NCBI GenBank assembly: GCA_027575765.1
Contig: JANBPT010000212.1
Coordinates: 1-55,904, forward strand
DNA length: 55,904 bases
Direction of reading: 5' to 3'
DNA from: Tieghemiomyces parasiticus
Taxonomy: Eukaryota; Kickxellomycota; Dimargaritomycetes; Dimargaritales; Dimargaritaceae
The notes beneath the pieces are model-generated. The model had not been told where the DNA came from. It ran no database searches and saw only the letters and a list, made by a program, of their open reading frames with translations. Each line of letters starts with the position of its first letter. Position 1 is the stretch's first letter. A program made the position numbers and the translations under genes. Positions 10,713-21,652 of this stretch are shown here, piece after piece.

Positions 10713-12256
10713 CTAGACCCCGACCCACACCATCCAAACCCACAACCTCCGCCCGGTCAGGTATCGATAAAAGGGCGGGTGTGGGGTGCGGAGCGGCAGG
10801 GGCCTGGGTTGGTCCGCATGGAAACCCGAGAAGATCCACTGAATTCCAGGGGCCCCAGCGAGAATCAGGGAAGAGGGGGGAGAAGGCGTGAGATGTAGGT
10901 ATGTGGGAACCACCGTATCATGCCTTCCCTTGCTCTCTGGCGTAGCACTACCTACCTCGACCAAAGGGTGTCCGATCGTTTTGGGGGCTTGATCTGGGTC
11001 TACTTGAAATGGCTCCATGGAGCGGCCCGTGGGCGGTAGGTGGGCGTCAGCGGCCGCAGCACGCTGCGCAGATTCTGCCGCATAGTTAACTACTGTTTCC
11101 ACCGTTCGGTGTACCGTGGTTACCGTTTCGCGGTGGCTGGTCGTGGCGATGATGGTCTGTCGCGAAACACCGGCCGGCTCTGTAGCTAGGACGTCCTGAG
11201 CCGGCGGGGCATCCAACTCGGGCGGAAGAATGATTCGTGGCCGGGTAAGGTCTATTCGAATTGATACAAAACAACATCGCCAAGACCCCAGATGTGATTA
11301 GCACGGCATCGGTGGATGAAGCGGACGGCGCCGGGCGAACACCGGCAACCGGGTCGAATATTGTGCGTCCTAACCATGCACACCCTATCATATCTGTAGA
11401 GCCAAGCCCATTGATACAAGCTGCCGCGAGTGCCTATCGCACGTCAACGGTATGAGCCCCCGGCAGTCATACAGGGCGGCGTTGATCTATCTGGTCGGCT
11501 ATATCCTTTCTTGGCTTATACCCCCGTCCAGGGTGACCGGATCCGGACGCCAGGTCCATAATTTAGTGTAGACTGCTGGTCACACCCTAGACGGCAAAAA
11601 GCTCTGCCCCTGGATATATCGCAGGTCAATCAAAACGTCACAAACAGGATCTAATCAAGCCGTCGGATCCGGCCTTTCCCCCACCTCCCCCCTTCACTTC
11701 CTCGCGCTTGCCCCATCAACCCCCCGTATGGACCTACCTTTCCCGTTTAGCCGCCGAACCTGCGGAAGACAAGCTTGGATCCAGGTGGCGTACCAGGGTA
11801 GCCCTGCGGTCCGCTCTTCACCGCCAGGATGCGGCGCAGGATCTTCACCACTCGCATTACGCCATGGATTCCCCTGTACCGCCAGAATGCGGAGCCGACG
11901 CAGCTGGATGAGTTCGTTGAGGACTGGCAGGTGGCGCAGTTGGTTGTACGCTGCGTAGAGCTCCGTGAGGTGCGAACACTGTGCAAGGCCTCGGAGGTCA
12001 GCCAGGGCATTATGGCTGAGGCAGAGGACACGCAGGTGTGCCCCCCACCACGGGCGGAGCTGCATGAGGTGGGTCAGTCCGCGGCACCTGGTCAATGAAA
12101 CACGGAGGGTGTCGTTCAAAAGTATTAGTGAGTACCCAGGACGGTGATGGTTACATACGTGGGTCCCCAGTTGACTTACCGAAGGTTTAGACGCTCGATG
12201 GGCCGAGGACTGCTCTGTAGGGCACTATCAGGTATTTTCAATGCCGGCGGTGACAT
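10713..12256 (-). CDS. leucine-rich-repeat protein (5' exons firm, 3' exons approximate)
   Basis: Exon 1 is 12256-12180 and exon 2 is 12087-11738 (donor CTTCG|GTAAGT, acceptor GACCAG, phase 2). Together they encode a short LRR array (IERLNLR, LRVLCLSHNALADL, LTELYAAYNQLRHLP, LRILAVQGNPW), then the usual cap (WIQACLPQVRRLNGK). A further exon may start at 11369 (acceptor GGTTAG, reading RTIFDPVAGVRP). A C-terminal coding stretch is clear from about 11251 to 10960 (LTRPRIILPPELDA to IGHPLVE), but these two lie in different frames about 50 bases apart, so an intron or a sequence error sits between them. The true stop may be at 10713 or in a later exon. LRR proteins of this size usually act as binding scaffolds; I cannot name the orthologue. 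Confidence 0.6.
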
Positions 12257-13013
12257 GGTATGATGACAGTCGGGTAAGCTGTCGTCAGTACCTATGGCGG
12301 TGATCCGAAAACTGTCCCCGTACCAATATGAACCTGAAAGAAAACGGAAAGAAGAGAATAGGCAAAAGCCGTATACCACATCGCGGTCATGTAAGTTGGG
12401 AGGGGGGGAACCGGCCCATCCACCCGCCGTGGCCGACAGTGCAGGCTCAACAATTAAAGCTTGCCCGTTAAAATATCCTTGATTTGACCAGTGTACATAC
12501 TCGGGTAATGAGGGCAGCGTTGGGCAAATGGAAAAGTTTAAAAATCGGTGGGTGCCTCGTACCAATGTTTACTAGTGCGCCCCCTCCTAACTCTACTCCA
12601 TATCATCTTAGCTCGTCCCGCTAGACTCCTCTGACCCACCCGGTCCCACATGTTTGGGTCCTATCCTTACACATGAACACGTCGGCCTTTTCCAACTGCC
12701 GTACGTCGCTCCTTCCAATCTCTAGCCTTAGTCACATCGTTTATGCAAAGAGCATGCGTGGTTACTTTAAACATTCAGCGGCTTAGAACGATAAGCAATC
12801 ATCAGGAAAAGCCATAAGAGGAGTTTTAGAATTAGCCAGGCACCAGAACGTCGATGCGAACGGCACACGGCGGAAACCTGCTAGCCTGCTATTCAGTCAT
12901 GAACATGGCAGAAATAATAATTATAATAGTATGGCTCTAGTCATGAGAGTATATCGGCTGAAGGCAAACGACCCCGAGCCCACAAATGGAGAGAGAACGA
13001 GAGGGAGGGAGAA
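12257..13013. other. intergenic region upstream of the LRR gene
   Basis: It should hold the LRR promoter and the 3' UTR of the 7TM-RGS gene. An open frame runs upstream of 12256 to 12565 on minus, but nothing in it looks conserved. No repeat or RNA gene is visible. Confidence 0.45.
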
Positions 13014-15527
13014 TCAGGCCTTGACGCGGATCTTGGACGTGCGGCGCATCTTAAGGTATTTCGGGTAGATATTGTCGTAAAGCATATTAAGCACCTCGCG
13101 GTGGGCCTGGTCGAACATGGTGATACTATATTTCCCCTGGCGGATATTGGCGGTGATATCGGCAATAATCGGGCCGGGAATGTTCAGGGCGAGGGCGGAG
13201 TCCGGGTCGATGTAGCGCCGGTGGAAGGAAACGAAGAGTGAACGCAGGTGGCGCGGCACGGGCGGGGCCTGCACGATGGCCACCCGCGTCTTGGGTGCGG
13301 TAGAGGTAAGGGGGCCTGGGTGCACCCCCCCTCCCGATTTGGACCGTTCGTCGTCGGCCGGTCCGTACTGCATATTGAGCGGCCGGTAGATTGGACCAAT
13401 GGTCTCGTAGATGGTAATTTGGGAACCGCTGGGTGCTTCGTCCTCCCACGGGTCCTGGTCCCATGACGTCCCGACCGCGGCGGTGGGCGCCCCTGGGTAC
13501 GCCGGCGACGTGGCAGCATGGGCGGGACGTTCGCCGGTGGTCGTGGAGGGCGCCGCCCCCATCAGTGACCGGCCGTGTTGGTCGCGCATCCCATTGAAAC
13601 TGGGGGACGGGAGGACAGAGATGGCCGATTGGTTACCCTGCGCCAGCCGGGTATCGATGCGCAGATCGGTGAGGTAGCCGTCGCGGGTTTCAAATCCTTG
13701 GGCGGGTGCTTCCGTGGCCGTGAGCGTGGATTCCAAGGACGGCCGGGCGACCGGTTCCCACCCGTTGAGTTGATGGAGGCGGGCGATGCTGCCGTAGCCA
13801 GGGCCGGCCTGGTCCGTACTGGGGCCACGCTGGTGAGTACCGGGCGGTCCCGGATCGAGCGAGTCTCGTGCAATCACGGTATCGGTCGGGGAGACGGGAA
13901 CCGGCGGCGGTGGTAGCGGTGGTAGTAACGAAGCCGCGGGTGGAAGGGGCTGTGGAGAGGACGGCGGGCGGGCCCGCGATTTCGGCGAGTAGTACGGATA
14001 CACTCGGCACTTCAGCTGCTGGTAGTCCTCCAAAAACAGGGTTAGTTCGGTACAGAAGCAGGCGGCGGCGTAGTACTTGAACTGCTCAAACTTTTGCGGG
14101 TGGGACAGGAGTGTCGTGAAGGCGTTCCACCGGGTAGTCGGGGTTGCCTTCATGGTACGGTTATTAGTCAAAATGCGGTGTTCGAGAGTGCGGTCCGAGG
14201 CCATCCCTTCGGCCTCGGGGTGGGGTCCGCTGATGACACTCTCGAACCCCATACTTCCACGCGGGTCCAGGTTGGTGCGTGTGGCATGTCGGTTGGCGCG
14301 GACCGGCGGCGGCGGGGGCGGCGGACGGATTTGGCCCATGAGGGACTGTCGTTTGATGGTTTGCGACAATCGGTTGCTAGCCGGGCGGTAAGACTGGTTG
14401 ATGCTACCCTTGGAACTCCGAGCGTGGCTAGCCGCGCTACGGCGGGAGGTGGTGCCCTCCCACGACGCTTTGCGGTTGGACTTTTCACCATCGCCGTCGT
14501 CGTAAGTGTCGGCCAAGAGGTCCGCGTGGGTAATGGCATCCGAACTACTGCCGAAGGTCTTCCACAGAGGGACCACCACGCTGACAAAATGGATAATACT
14601 CAGACCCACAAACAGGAAGAACGTGTTGGTGACGTACGGGCGGATGGCCGGGACCAGGTCGCGGGCGGTGAAGAACAGAATATAAGACGCGGTGGCCACT
14701 GTGATCTCGATAATTAGTTCGGTACGCAGGCCGTAAGCATCCTGCATGTCCCACAGCCAATATGCCATCATGGGGCTGATCACCGTGGTATGCACCCCGA
14801 TCAGGCCGTACATGAAGTAGTACTCCCACGATCGGGTGCAGTGGGTGTTGATGGGCGACACACTCACATGCGGTGAGTTGAGCTGCACCATGATGAGGTA
14901 GATGAGGAGCAGGCCGAAGGCTACGGCGGTCGCTAGGAGCAGGGTTTGTTCGGCGAACCAGTGGCGTTTACGGTCCCACGAGATGCGGTCCAGGAGGCGG
15001 CCGAACCGGTACCGCCGAGTTTCCACACGGGCCTTGAGCTCATTCCGTTCTAGGACCTGGTCCCACCGCTGCGGTCGATGATGGCGCAACCCGGTGGGGC
15101 CCTGGACGCTGTTGGCCCGGCTGATGGCGCCTTCGCTCTCGTCGTCAGCGTCGGGATGGAGAGCCGTCACGTGTAGCTTAGCCTGGTGAAACTCCGACTG
15201 GAATAGGAGGTGCAACGTCCGGGCAGTGAACCCAAAAAACCAAAACATCACGCCAATGTACAGTCCCCAGAAATTGAGGAAACAGGGCCAGTACGGGTTA
15301 AAGGCGTTGCCGAGCCCGGCGATGACGCAGAGCGATAGGGTACCGATAGTCTCGATCGCGATGAGCCGCGAAGACCTGTGGCGGTCCCGCCGCGTGCGTC
15401 GGATGAACAAACCGGTGGTGATCACGACGAAAATGACATAAACTGCCGTGAAGCTGACGTAGATAATAGCTTTCCCTTTGATGAGGTTTTTTGACAGCTG
15501 GGCGCTGGCCTCCGGGTCTTGGTACAT
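13014..15527 (-). CDS. seven-transmembrane RGS protein with a split RGS domain
   Basis: This is an intronless 837-residue protein. Seven hydrophobic segments lie near residues 20-42, 55-77, 80-102, 195-215, 236-258, 270-290 and 302-322. A long Ser/Arg/Pro-rich cytoplasmic part follows. The RGS fold begins at about 467 (FTTLLSHPQKFEQFKYYA, then ELTLFLEDYQQLK). It is interrupted at about 513-755 by roughly 240 residues of Pro/Ser/Gly-rich sequence, and resumes as IDPDSALALNIPG and MFDQAHREVLNMLYDNIYPK. RGS domains speed GTP hydrolysis on G-alpha subunits; fused to seven membrane helices they make receptor-like regulators at the plasma membrane, as in plant RGS1 and some fungal proteins. The ATG at 15527 directly precedes the first membrane helix. 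The insert stays open and continues the frame, so I read it as coding. Confidence 0.9.
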   Translation of the reverse strand: MYQDPEASAQLSKNLIKGKAIIYVSFTAVYVIFVVITTGLFIRRTRRDRHRSSRLIAIETIGTLSLCVIAGLGNAFNPYWPCFLNFWGLYIGVMFWFFGFTARTLHLLFQSEFHQAKLHVTALHPDADDESEGAISRANSVQGPTGLRHHRPQRWDQVLERNELKARVETRRYRFGRLLDRISWDRKRHWFAEQTLLLATAVAFGLLLIYLIMVQLNSPHVSVSPINTHCTRSWEYYFMYGLIGVHTTVISPMMAYWLWDMQDAYGLRTELIIEITVATASYILFFTARDLVPAIRPYVTNTFFLFVGLSIIHFVSVVVPLWKTFGSSSDAITHADLLADTYDDGDGEKSNRKASWEGTTSRRSAASHARSSKGSINQSYRPASNRLSQTIKRQSLMGQIRPPPPPPPVRANRHATRTNLDPRGSMGFESVISGPHPEAEGMASDRTLEHRILTNNRTMKATPTTRWNAFTTLLSHPQKFEQFKYYAAACFCTELTLFLEDYQQLKCRVYPYYSPKSRARPPSSPQPLPPAASLLPPLPPPPVPVSPTDTVIARDSLDPGPPGTHQRGPSTDQAGPGYGSIARLHQLNGWEPVARPSLESTLTATEAPAQGFETRDGYLTDLRIDTRLAQGNQSAISVLPSPSFNGMRDQHGRSLMGAAPSTTTGERPAHAATSPAYPGAPTAAVGTSWDQDPWEDEAPSGSQITIYETIGPIYRPLNMQYGPADDERSKSGGGVHPGPLTSTAPKTRVAIVQAPPVPRHLRSLFVSFHRRYIDPDSALALNIPGPIIADITANIRQGKYSITMFDQAHREVLNMLYDNIYPKYLKMRRTSKIRVKA

Positions 15528-17360
15528 GGCTGGAAAACGATGGATATACCAGATGAAGGGTTGGGTAGGGTAGAATAGGCGGGCTAATAATTAAAAAAAA
15601 AGGCAGTCCGACTCCGGCCTATTAATAGGCGGAACACTTGAGCGACCTGGCAAAGCGTTAGCGATGGTTCTTGACGTTCAAACGACAGGTAAGATGGCTA
15701 GTCCTTCCGTACCTGTCGACTATCCTGTCTGCATAAAAATAAAATTGAAAACAGAGCCGCGAGCTCTCTTAATAGCGACTTAAACCCCCGCGATGATTGA
15801 AAGAGGGAGGGAGAGTAGAAACAAACCAATGTCCAATGAAAGACAATAATATACAGATGCCGTGGTGAAGAACGAACCCCAGGAATGACGGTTGGTTGGG
15901 GCTAGACAAAATCAGTAAGAAGTAGACAGGATAGTAAAGAAGAGCCAGAGCGAAGCAGTTCATTCAACCACATAATTGAGAGGGAGGGGTGCTAAAAAAT
16001 ACAACCACCTTTAGTTGTCCGTTGGGGGAGGGAAGAGTTCAAAAGAGATACGGGCCTGGCGAGGAAGGTAGAGCGACCAACGACAAACCGAAGGGGTGGG
16101 CCCTGCGGGGAGTCCGGGGTCGTGTTGTATATCGTTTTTTTTGGATGGTCGTCCTGCCCTTCAAATCCTTACGTCCTTCCGGGTCACTGACTCGATGGGG
16201 AGAGGTGCGGGGAGCTTCGTGGGAGCTGATATCCAGACCGGAAATAGGCCGGCCCCACCCTAGCCTTTCCCTGCGTGTAGCCCTACGCAGCGCGTGTACG
16301 ACCACGTCGAGAATGAAAACAAGGCGAGGCTAGATGGGATAAGAGTCAGTCCGTTGATAACAAGGTGGCGGAGGATACGTTTGGAAGGCGCATGCGAGAG
16401 CTGGTAGCAAAGTTCGCGCGGGTGGTGAAAGGAGGAAGGAAGACCAAGGGGAGGGGCAGGGCCACCGAGTTGTACAGGGTAATACGGGGGCGGTGCGCCA
16501 AGCGAGGCGTCAGCGACGAGCTGACAAGGCAACCGTCGTGACACACACACCCTTCTCTCGTCCTTGAAGTTACCCTGGCCGGTATGATGATGGGAAGTGG
16601 GGAAGCTCTGTCTCTTGGAGCGCGTCAACTCCCCCCCCCGGACCTTGCGGATGGGTCAGTAATCGGATATGATGCCCTTGCTAGCGGAACCGGAATCAGG
16701 CTAATGGCGGGCCTTCCAAAAGTTACCAGGTGCCACGGTGCTGATGCGTTGTGGACTAGGAAACAGCGGTCACTTAAGTGTTAGCACAAAAGAAGCGGTA
16801 CGGGGTCCCATAGCAATTGCTAGCCGGCCTTGCTCGCCCGGCCATCATGAGCAGCAGCGTCGCTGTCACCGCAGGGAGGAAGGTGGGTGCTACTTTTTCG
16901 CGGTGTAACGAGGGGCGTCATTGAGATTGGGGAGCCTAACCGAAGCCTTTGAACGGCGACGCGGTTCTGTGACCATTCGGCTGGCTTGACCCAGTACCGA
17001 TAGGCAGTGGTAGGCCCATCGTACAAGGGTGGCTTGCATTGATGCGAGCTCTCTACCGAAATCTCACGCCCAGCGGTATCGCTGATTCATTATGTGCCCC
17101 GGCTTGGTCCGATTTTCTTCTTTCGGGGCCGTAAGTCCAAAGCCTTAGAACCACCACGTGGCATTTATCTCGAACGCGCCAGGGCAAGGCACTGCCTAAT
17201 GGACTCGTATTTGAACCTCTCTATTCCAAGCGAGCAAAGTAACTATTGATTTGAATTATATATTTATGTTGATCAGCGTTGGATGACTATCTCGGCCATA
17301 AGTCTAGACACATTGTACAGGTTGGCAATTTTGGGTGGTCTGGTGGGACGGATAGAGCGT
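15528..17360. other. intergenic region, no gene seen
   Basis: About 1.8 kb between two minus-strand genes. It holds the RGS promoter and the 3' UTR of Mia40 copy 2. The ORFs at 15989-16333 (plus) and 16260-16628 (minus) overlap and look like chance frames. Confidence 0.45.
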
Positions 17361-17858
17361 CTATGACGGACGAGATGGAACGGGGGCTTCAGGCTCGAAT
17401 ACGTCGTCAATGTCGTCCTCGTCATCGTCCTCGCCCTTCGCCGCAGCCTCATTTTCGGCCTCAACCAGATCAGAATAGTGCTCCGGGTGCGCGGCAAAAC
17501 ATTCTTGCATGGCCATGAACTTGTCGACGCAGTCCATTCCCTGGGGATCGGTCTTGGAATATACAAAGCACGAGAAGGAGTCACGAAAGGCCTCGGCGCA
17601 GGGGCCCTCGGTGGCCATGCCGCCCAGACATGGGCAGTCCCAGTTGATTTCGCCCGTCTCCGGATCATAGGCCTGGGGCGGTTTCTCGGATTCCGTAGGC
17701 GTGTCCAGGGCCGGCTGGCTGGTCTCGCGATCGGCCCACTCGTCTACGTCCGCCTGGTGGGCGGCCGTTGGTGGTGAGGTCGCACCGCTCGGGTCGGTGG
17801 CGCTCAGGTCCTCCCGAGTCACGAATTGGACAGTGTCTTTGCTCTGGTCACTTGACAT
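17361..17858 (-). CDS. Mia40/CHCHD4-family intermembrane-space oxidoreductase (copy 2, canonical)
   Basis: This 165-residue protein carries the Mia40 CPC motif ([16 protein letters not shown]) and the twin CX9C pair ([11 protein letters not shown] and [11 protein letters not shown]), followed by EHYSDL and a strongly acidic tail ([10 protein letters not shown]). It is closer to textbook Mia40 than copy 1, with one extra residue between the CPC and the first CX9C. The role is disulphide-relay import into the mitochondrial intermembrane space together with Erv1. No membrane anchor or presequence is visible. The ATG at 17858 opens with [17 protein letters not shown], which resembles the KDRIIFVTKED start of CHCHD4. 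About 1.4 kb of promoter region separates it from the divergent plus-strand gene. Confidence 0.95.
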   Translation of the reverse strand: MSSDQSKDTVQFVTREDLSATDPSGATSPPTAAHQADVDEWADRETSQPALDTPTESEKPPQAYDPETGEINWDCPCLGGMATEGPCAEAFRDSFSCFVYSKTDPQGMDCVDKFMAMQECFAAHPEHYSDLVEAENEAAAKGEDDDEDDIDDVFEPEAPVPSRPS

Positions 17859-19294
17859 GGCAATTGAGGATGCAAGTGTGAAACTGTATTAAGCGAGTGC
17901 AGAGTGGAAAGACCTAGAGGTGGAGAGGCTGCAACAAGTTGAATGGCAAAGTTCGAGGGATGCGAGTGCACAAGGCCGACGGTAAAGGTCGAAGGATAGG
18001 GAAGATCTTGTGGCGGTTTGGCTGCGTCACGAAGGCCGCCGCCAACTTCTTCAGAATCCTTATAGCCTACGGAGCCGAAGTGCACTTTCGCATGGCTGGG
18101 CTTACTGACCTGCCAACCACTGGCTTCCCTGAGATTTATAGCGGAATCACCCCCCCTCCCTCCTCGACCGCTGCCATATGCCCCACAGAATGGCTGGAGC
18201 AGAGTTGCTGGTGACGGCAGTGGTTAATAATCGCTACCAAGCTATGCTGTGGGGCCAAAGCTCGCATCAAAGTCAGTAAAAAATTACAAGGACATGCCAA
18301 TCACAGTATGCTGGCCTCTAGGCCTTAGGCAAATCACCAAGGCCAACTGCGGCGTGAACCGCGCGAGCTGTCGTGGTGTGCACCACAAGGTTTATTATCT
18401 CCACTCGCCATCTAAATACAACTGTGACCACCTAGCCTAGCCGTCTAGCAAACCACACACCCTCCCCTCTTCCTTGATTTCTACCATCGTCGCCTTAGCT
18501 CATTCAGCAACCGCCCCTCTTTTTACATTCTTTAACCTCGAAGTTCTCACGTCCAACCCTGCATTGACTCCTCGGTTTCAACGCCAAGGTTTTCGCGGAA
18601 CCACACCTACTACCAACATCGGCCGGTAGAATCATCCCCCTCCTTGCTTAGGTCGTTGCATCTACCATCACTGACATCGTATCCACTCACGGCCAATAAC
18701 CTGAACCCCACCGCCATTCCGTAACCCTGGAACCGCTCTACCCACAGGCTCAACCCATCCGGCGTAGCCCTTGCGTCCGCGCCCTCTCTACCCTGCCCCG
18801 ACACTTCTAGCGTGGCTCCCGGTCCCCCTCCTTTCGTCCTTGCAAGATACTTTATCCAGCTTCAGTCGTCACGACGACCAAACTCCACCTTCACTCCCCT
18901 GGCCGTCTGCCTCACCGAATTTCGCTGCCCGCCATTCTTTCACTGACACACCTGGTAGCCCCGCTATAGATCAGCCAAACCGTTTTTTTCTGAACTGCGT
19001 AGTTTCTCTGAAGCATACCTGGCAATTCGCCATCACATTTGATCCGCTGACCATTCTTCCCCACTTGGGCCACAGTCCTTAGCATAGTCCCTTCCGGCGC
19101 TTGACTCCGGGGGCCTATTTGTTGCCCAATTCTCGTGTTTGTCGTCGTGACATTGATCACCCCGTGAAGGAGGTGCCACTGGAATTTTTAACCTGTACTT
19201 ATTTTTCTTGCTCCCCTCCTCTCCCGTCTAACCCCCCTGTTTGTATTCGCCTACCCCCCTCACTAACAGATAAGACCCGCCGCACCCGTCCGAA
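17859..19294. promoter_or_regulatory. divergent intergenic region, pyrimidine-rich toward 19.3 kb
   Basis: It lies between Mia40 copy 2 (minus) and the acidic-protein gene (plus). From about 18430 the plus strand is markedly C+T rich, as upstream of several genes here, and ends in a CT-rich leader just before the ATG at 19295. Short ORFs such as 18771-19082 look like products of this composition. Confidence 0.45.
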
Positions 19295-21652
19295 ATGGAA
19301 ACCGACTGGGAAGTGGACATCGCGCGGCCGAAGGACCCGATGGCTGTCCGGCATAGCGTAGCCGAAAGTAAACCGGAGGCCGTGGCTATGGAGGTTACGG
19401 TTACCTACACCTCTGAGACCCCGCCGGCGCCGGACGTCACCATGACCAACGAGAAAGCATACCAGACGGATGGTAAGTGAGCTTATCTTCAACCGTTACC
19501 TTTGGGCCACTGGCTTGACGGTAACACAGACTTTGTCTATTGCTTTAGACACGGGCGCTAATTGAACCCCATATCTAATTCATCCTCTCACTCCTTTGCA
19601 GAAACCACTCTCGAGGTGAAGGAACCGTCCCCTCTCACTGGCGAGGCGGCCGCTTTGGCCGATGAGGCCCTAGAAGCTTTACTCGCAGATACCTCGGCAG
19701 GGTTGGTTGGCAACGATGTCGTTGCCGATGGGGCATCGGACCCAGTCGCCGACCTCGACTCCGACTCTCCCTCGCCGGCGCTGGATTTTTTGGTGCGATA
19801 CGACGGCGAAGACTTCCGTCTGGGACACCTGTTGAACCTCGAGCCCACCACCACCCAGGCTCAGGTCGCTCTCCTCGACTGGTGGGGTCAGTCCCTAGAC
19901 CATTTCGCCTACTATCTTAAATTGGCTTTCTCGGCGGATGAGGAGGATGACCTGGTGCTGGAGTTCCCGCAAGTGGATCTGGAAATTCGTGACGACTCGG
20001 TCCATATCTCTGGTGTCACCCTTGAGCAGCTGTATACTATCTACCGTCTGACCTATGAGGTTGACGACGGCGACGAGAATGACGCAACCGACGAGACCTT
20101 CCTGATCTACATGAAGGTCTTGCCCTCGGTTGCACGTAAAATTCTCTACATTCAGTCCCTCCTTCCCGATCACCAGGACGGGATGGAAGTGGTGGACGGA
20201 GAGGAGGCCAGTCATTATTCGGGATCAGTAGCCAGCGACTATGGCGATGAGGAGGCCACTGGGTCAGCCGACGCCCCAGCGGCAGCGTCTACGGACTGGG
20301 CAGCCGAGGTGGACCGGCCGATGGCTAAGGACCACGTGAACGACGACGGAACCAGCCAGCACGGGACGGATGCACCGAATACCCTAGTTGACGACTGGAC
20401 TACGACGGTGGATCAGCCGGAGCCCGAAGTGGGTGCGGAGAGTACGGAGGCCACCGAGCAATCCGCGGCGCAAGTGGCCACGGCCGGGGATTGGGTGGCG
20501 GAGACTGACCAACCAGAGACTGCGACGCTCGAGCCTTTGGAGTATATCACGTCCGGCCCTGTCGACGCGGATACCGCCCCGGTCACAGAAACGATTGATA
20601 CCCCCGCCGTCGGAGAGCCGGCCGAGCCTAGCACGTCGCAAGACCCGTTGTCAGCCGAAGTGGTCGAAACCGCGACGGACTACCCTGAAGGTAAGGGCCA
20701 GCCAGGATACAGTTAGATTGTGAACGATGGTTACTTTTCAATGGAAACTAATCTAGACGCCAACCGTGCTTTATCCTTACCCAACCTTGTATACCTTTGA
20801 CCACGTAGGTGATAACCCATGGCGATCCGAGCAGGTTGACACCACCTCCTCGACAGCGGGCACCCACTTTGCATCGGACGCTGTGCCAACCAACGAAGAA
20901 TATCCTGAGAATTCCGAGGCCAGTGACGAATCAGTGGTGCCAACGCCCGCTCTGGCTGACGAGGTCACTGCTATGAGCGACTCGACAGGTGCGAAAGCAC
21001 AGACTTCCATCTGCGCCGACCCCACGCTTCCTAGTGAGGTCCAGCCAGGTGACGCCCTTCACACAATAGCTTCGGATTTGCCGATTGCGAACGCAGCCAT
21101 GATGACTGCGGAGGAGGAGAAGGTCTCTGCCGAGAAACAGTGGGACCCTATGGGAAGCGTCGCGGCGGCCACTGGGCTGGAACATGTCGAGCCCATCCAT
21201 GTGACCTCGACGTTAGATACGGTTGGCGCCACAGTGCAGGAGGCCGTTGTCACTGCCGACGCCACCACGGCAACCGCCTACCGTGGCGGTTCGTTCGCCG
21301 TCAGCCATCACCTGATCAACATCGCCCAGGAAGTTGACGACGACAACCTCAGCCTGATTTCCTTTGGTGACGAGACGGAGGACGACGGGGACACCAAGGC
21401 TGCCGCGCCTCAAAGCCCGTCCAATAGTGTTAAACGATCGTTCGATCAACTGGATGACGAGCTGGCTGACAACGACACTGGTAAGTGGCAAAGTACTGCT
21501 GCACTCGGAGGTGTCGGCAACATTATCGGCAGTGGTGGTGAGAGGTAAACCATTTGACTTGACCGCCAGAATACACCTACTAACCGTCGACTTTCCCATT
21601 CTTTACCTCCTTTCCCTCTTCAGACTCACCCAAACGGCCAAAGAGCGACTAG
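19295..21652 (+). CDS. acidic fungal protein, four exons, possibly DUF2420-like
   Basis: The exons are 19295-19472, 19602-20690, 20809-21480 and 21624-21652, all with phase-1 GT-AG junctions (G|GTAAGT, G|GTAAGG, G|GTAAGT; acceptors TTGCAG, CGTAG, TTCAG). They encode 655 residues. The conserved-looking core (about 135-250) contains DFLVRYDGEDFRLGHLL, a WWGQSLDHFAYYLKLAF helix, LVLEFPQVDLEIRDDSVHI and MKVLPSVARKILYIQSLL. The rest is Asp/Glu/Ala/Thr-rich and probably disordered. The extreme C-terminus reads VKRSFDQLDDELADND, then SPKRPKSD, a likely nuclear signal. The layout recalls fungal DUF2420 proteins, from memory only; no biochemical role is known to me. The final coding exon has nine residues plus the stop. 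Confidence 0.75.

Noticed and set aside
14094..14717. 207-residue ORF on plus
   Set aside because: Antisense to the 7TM-RGS gene, with Gly/Arg-rich chance composition.
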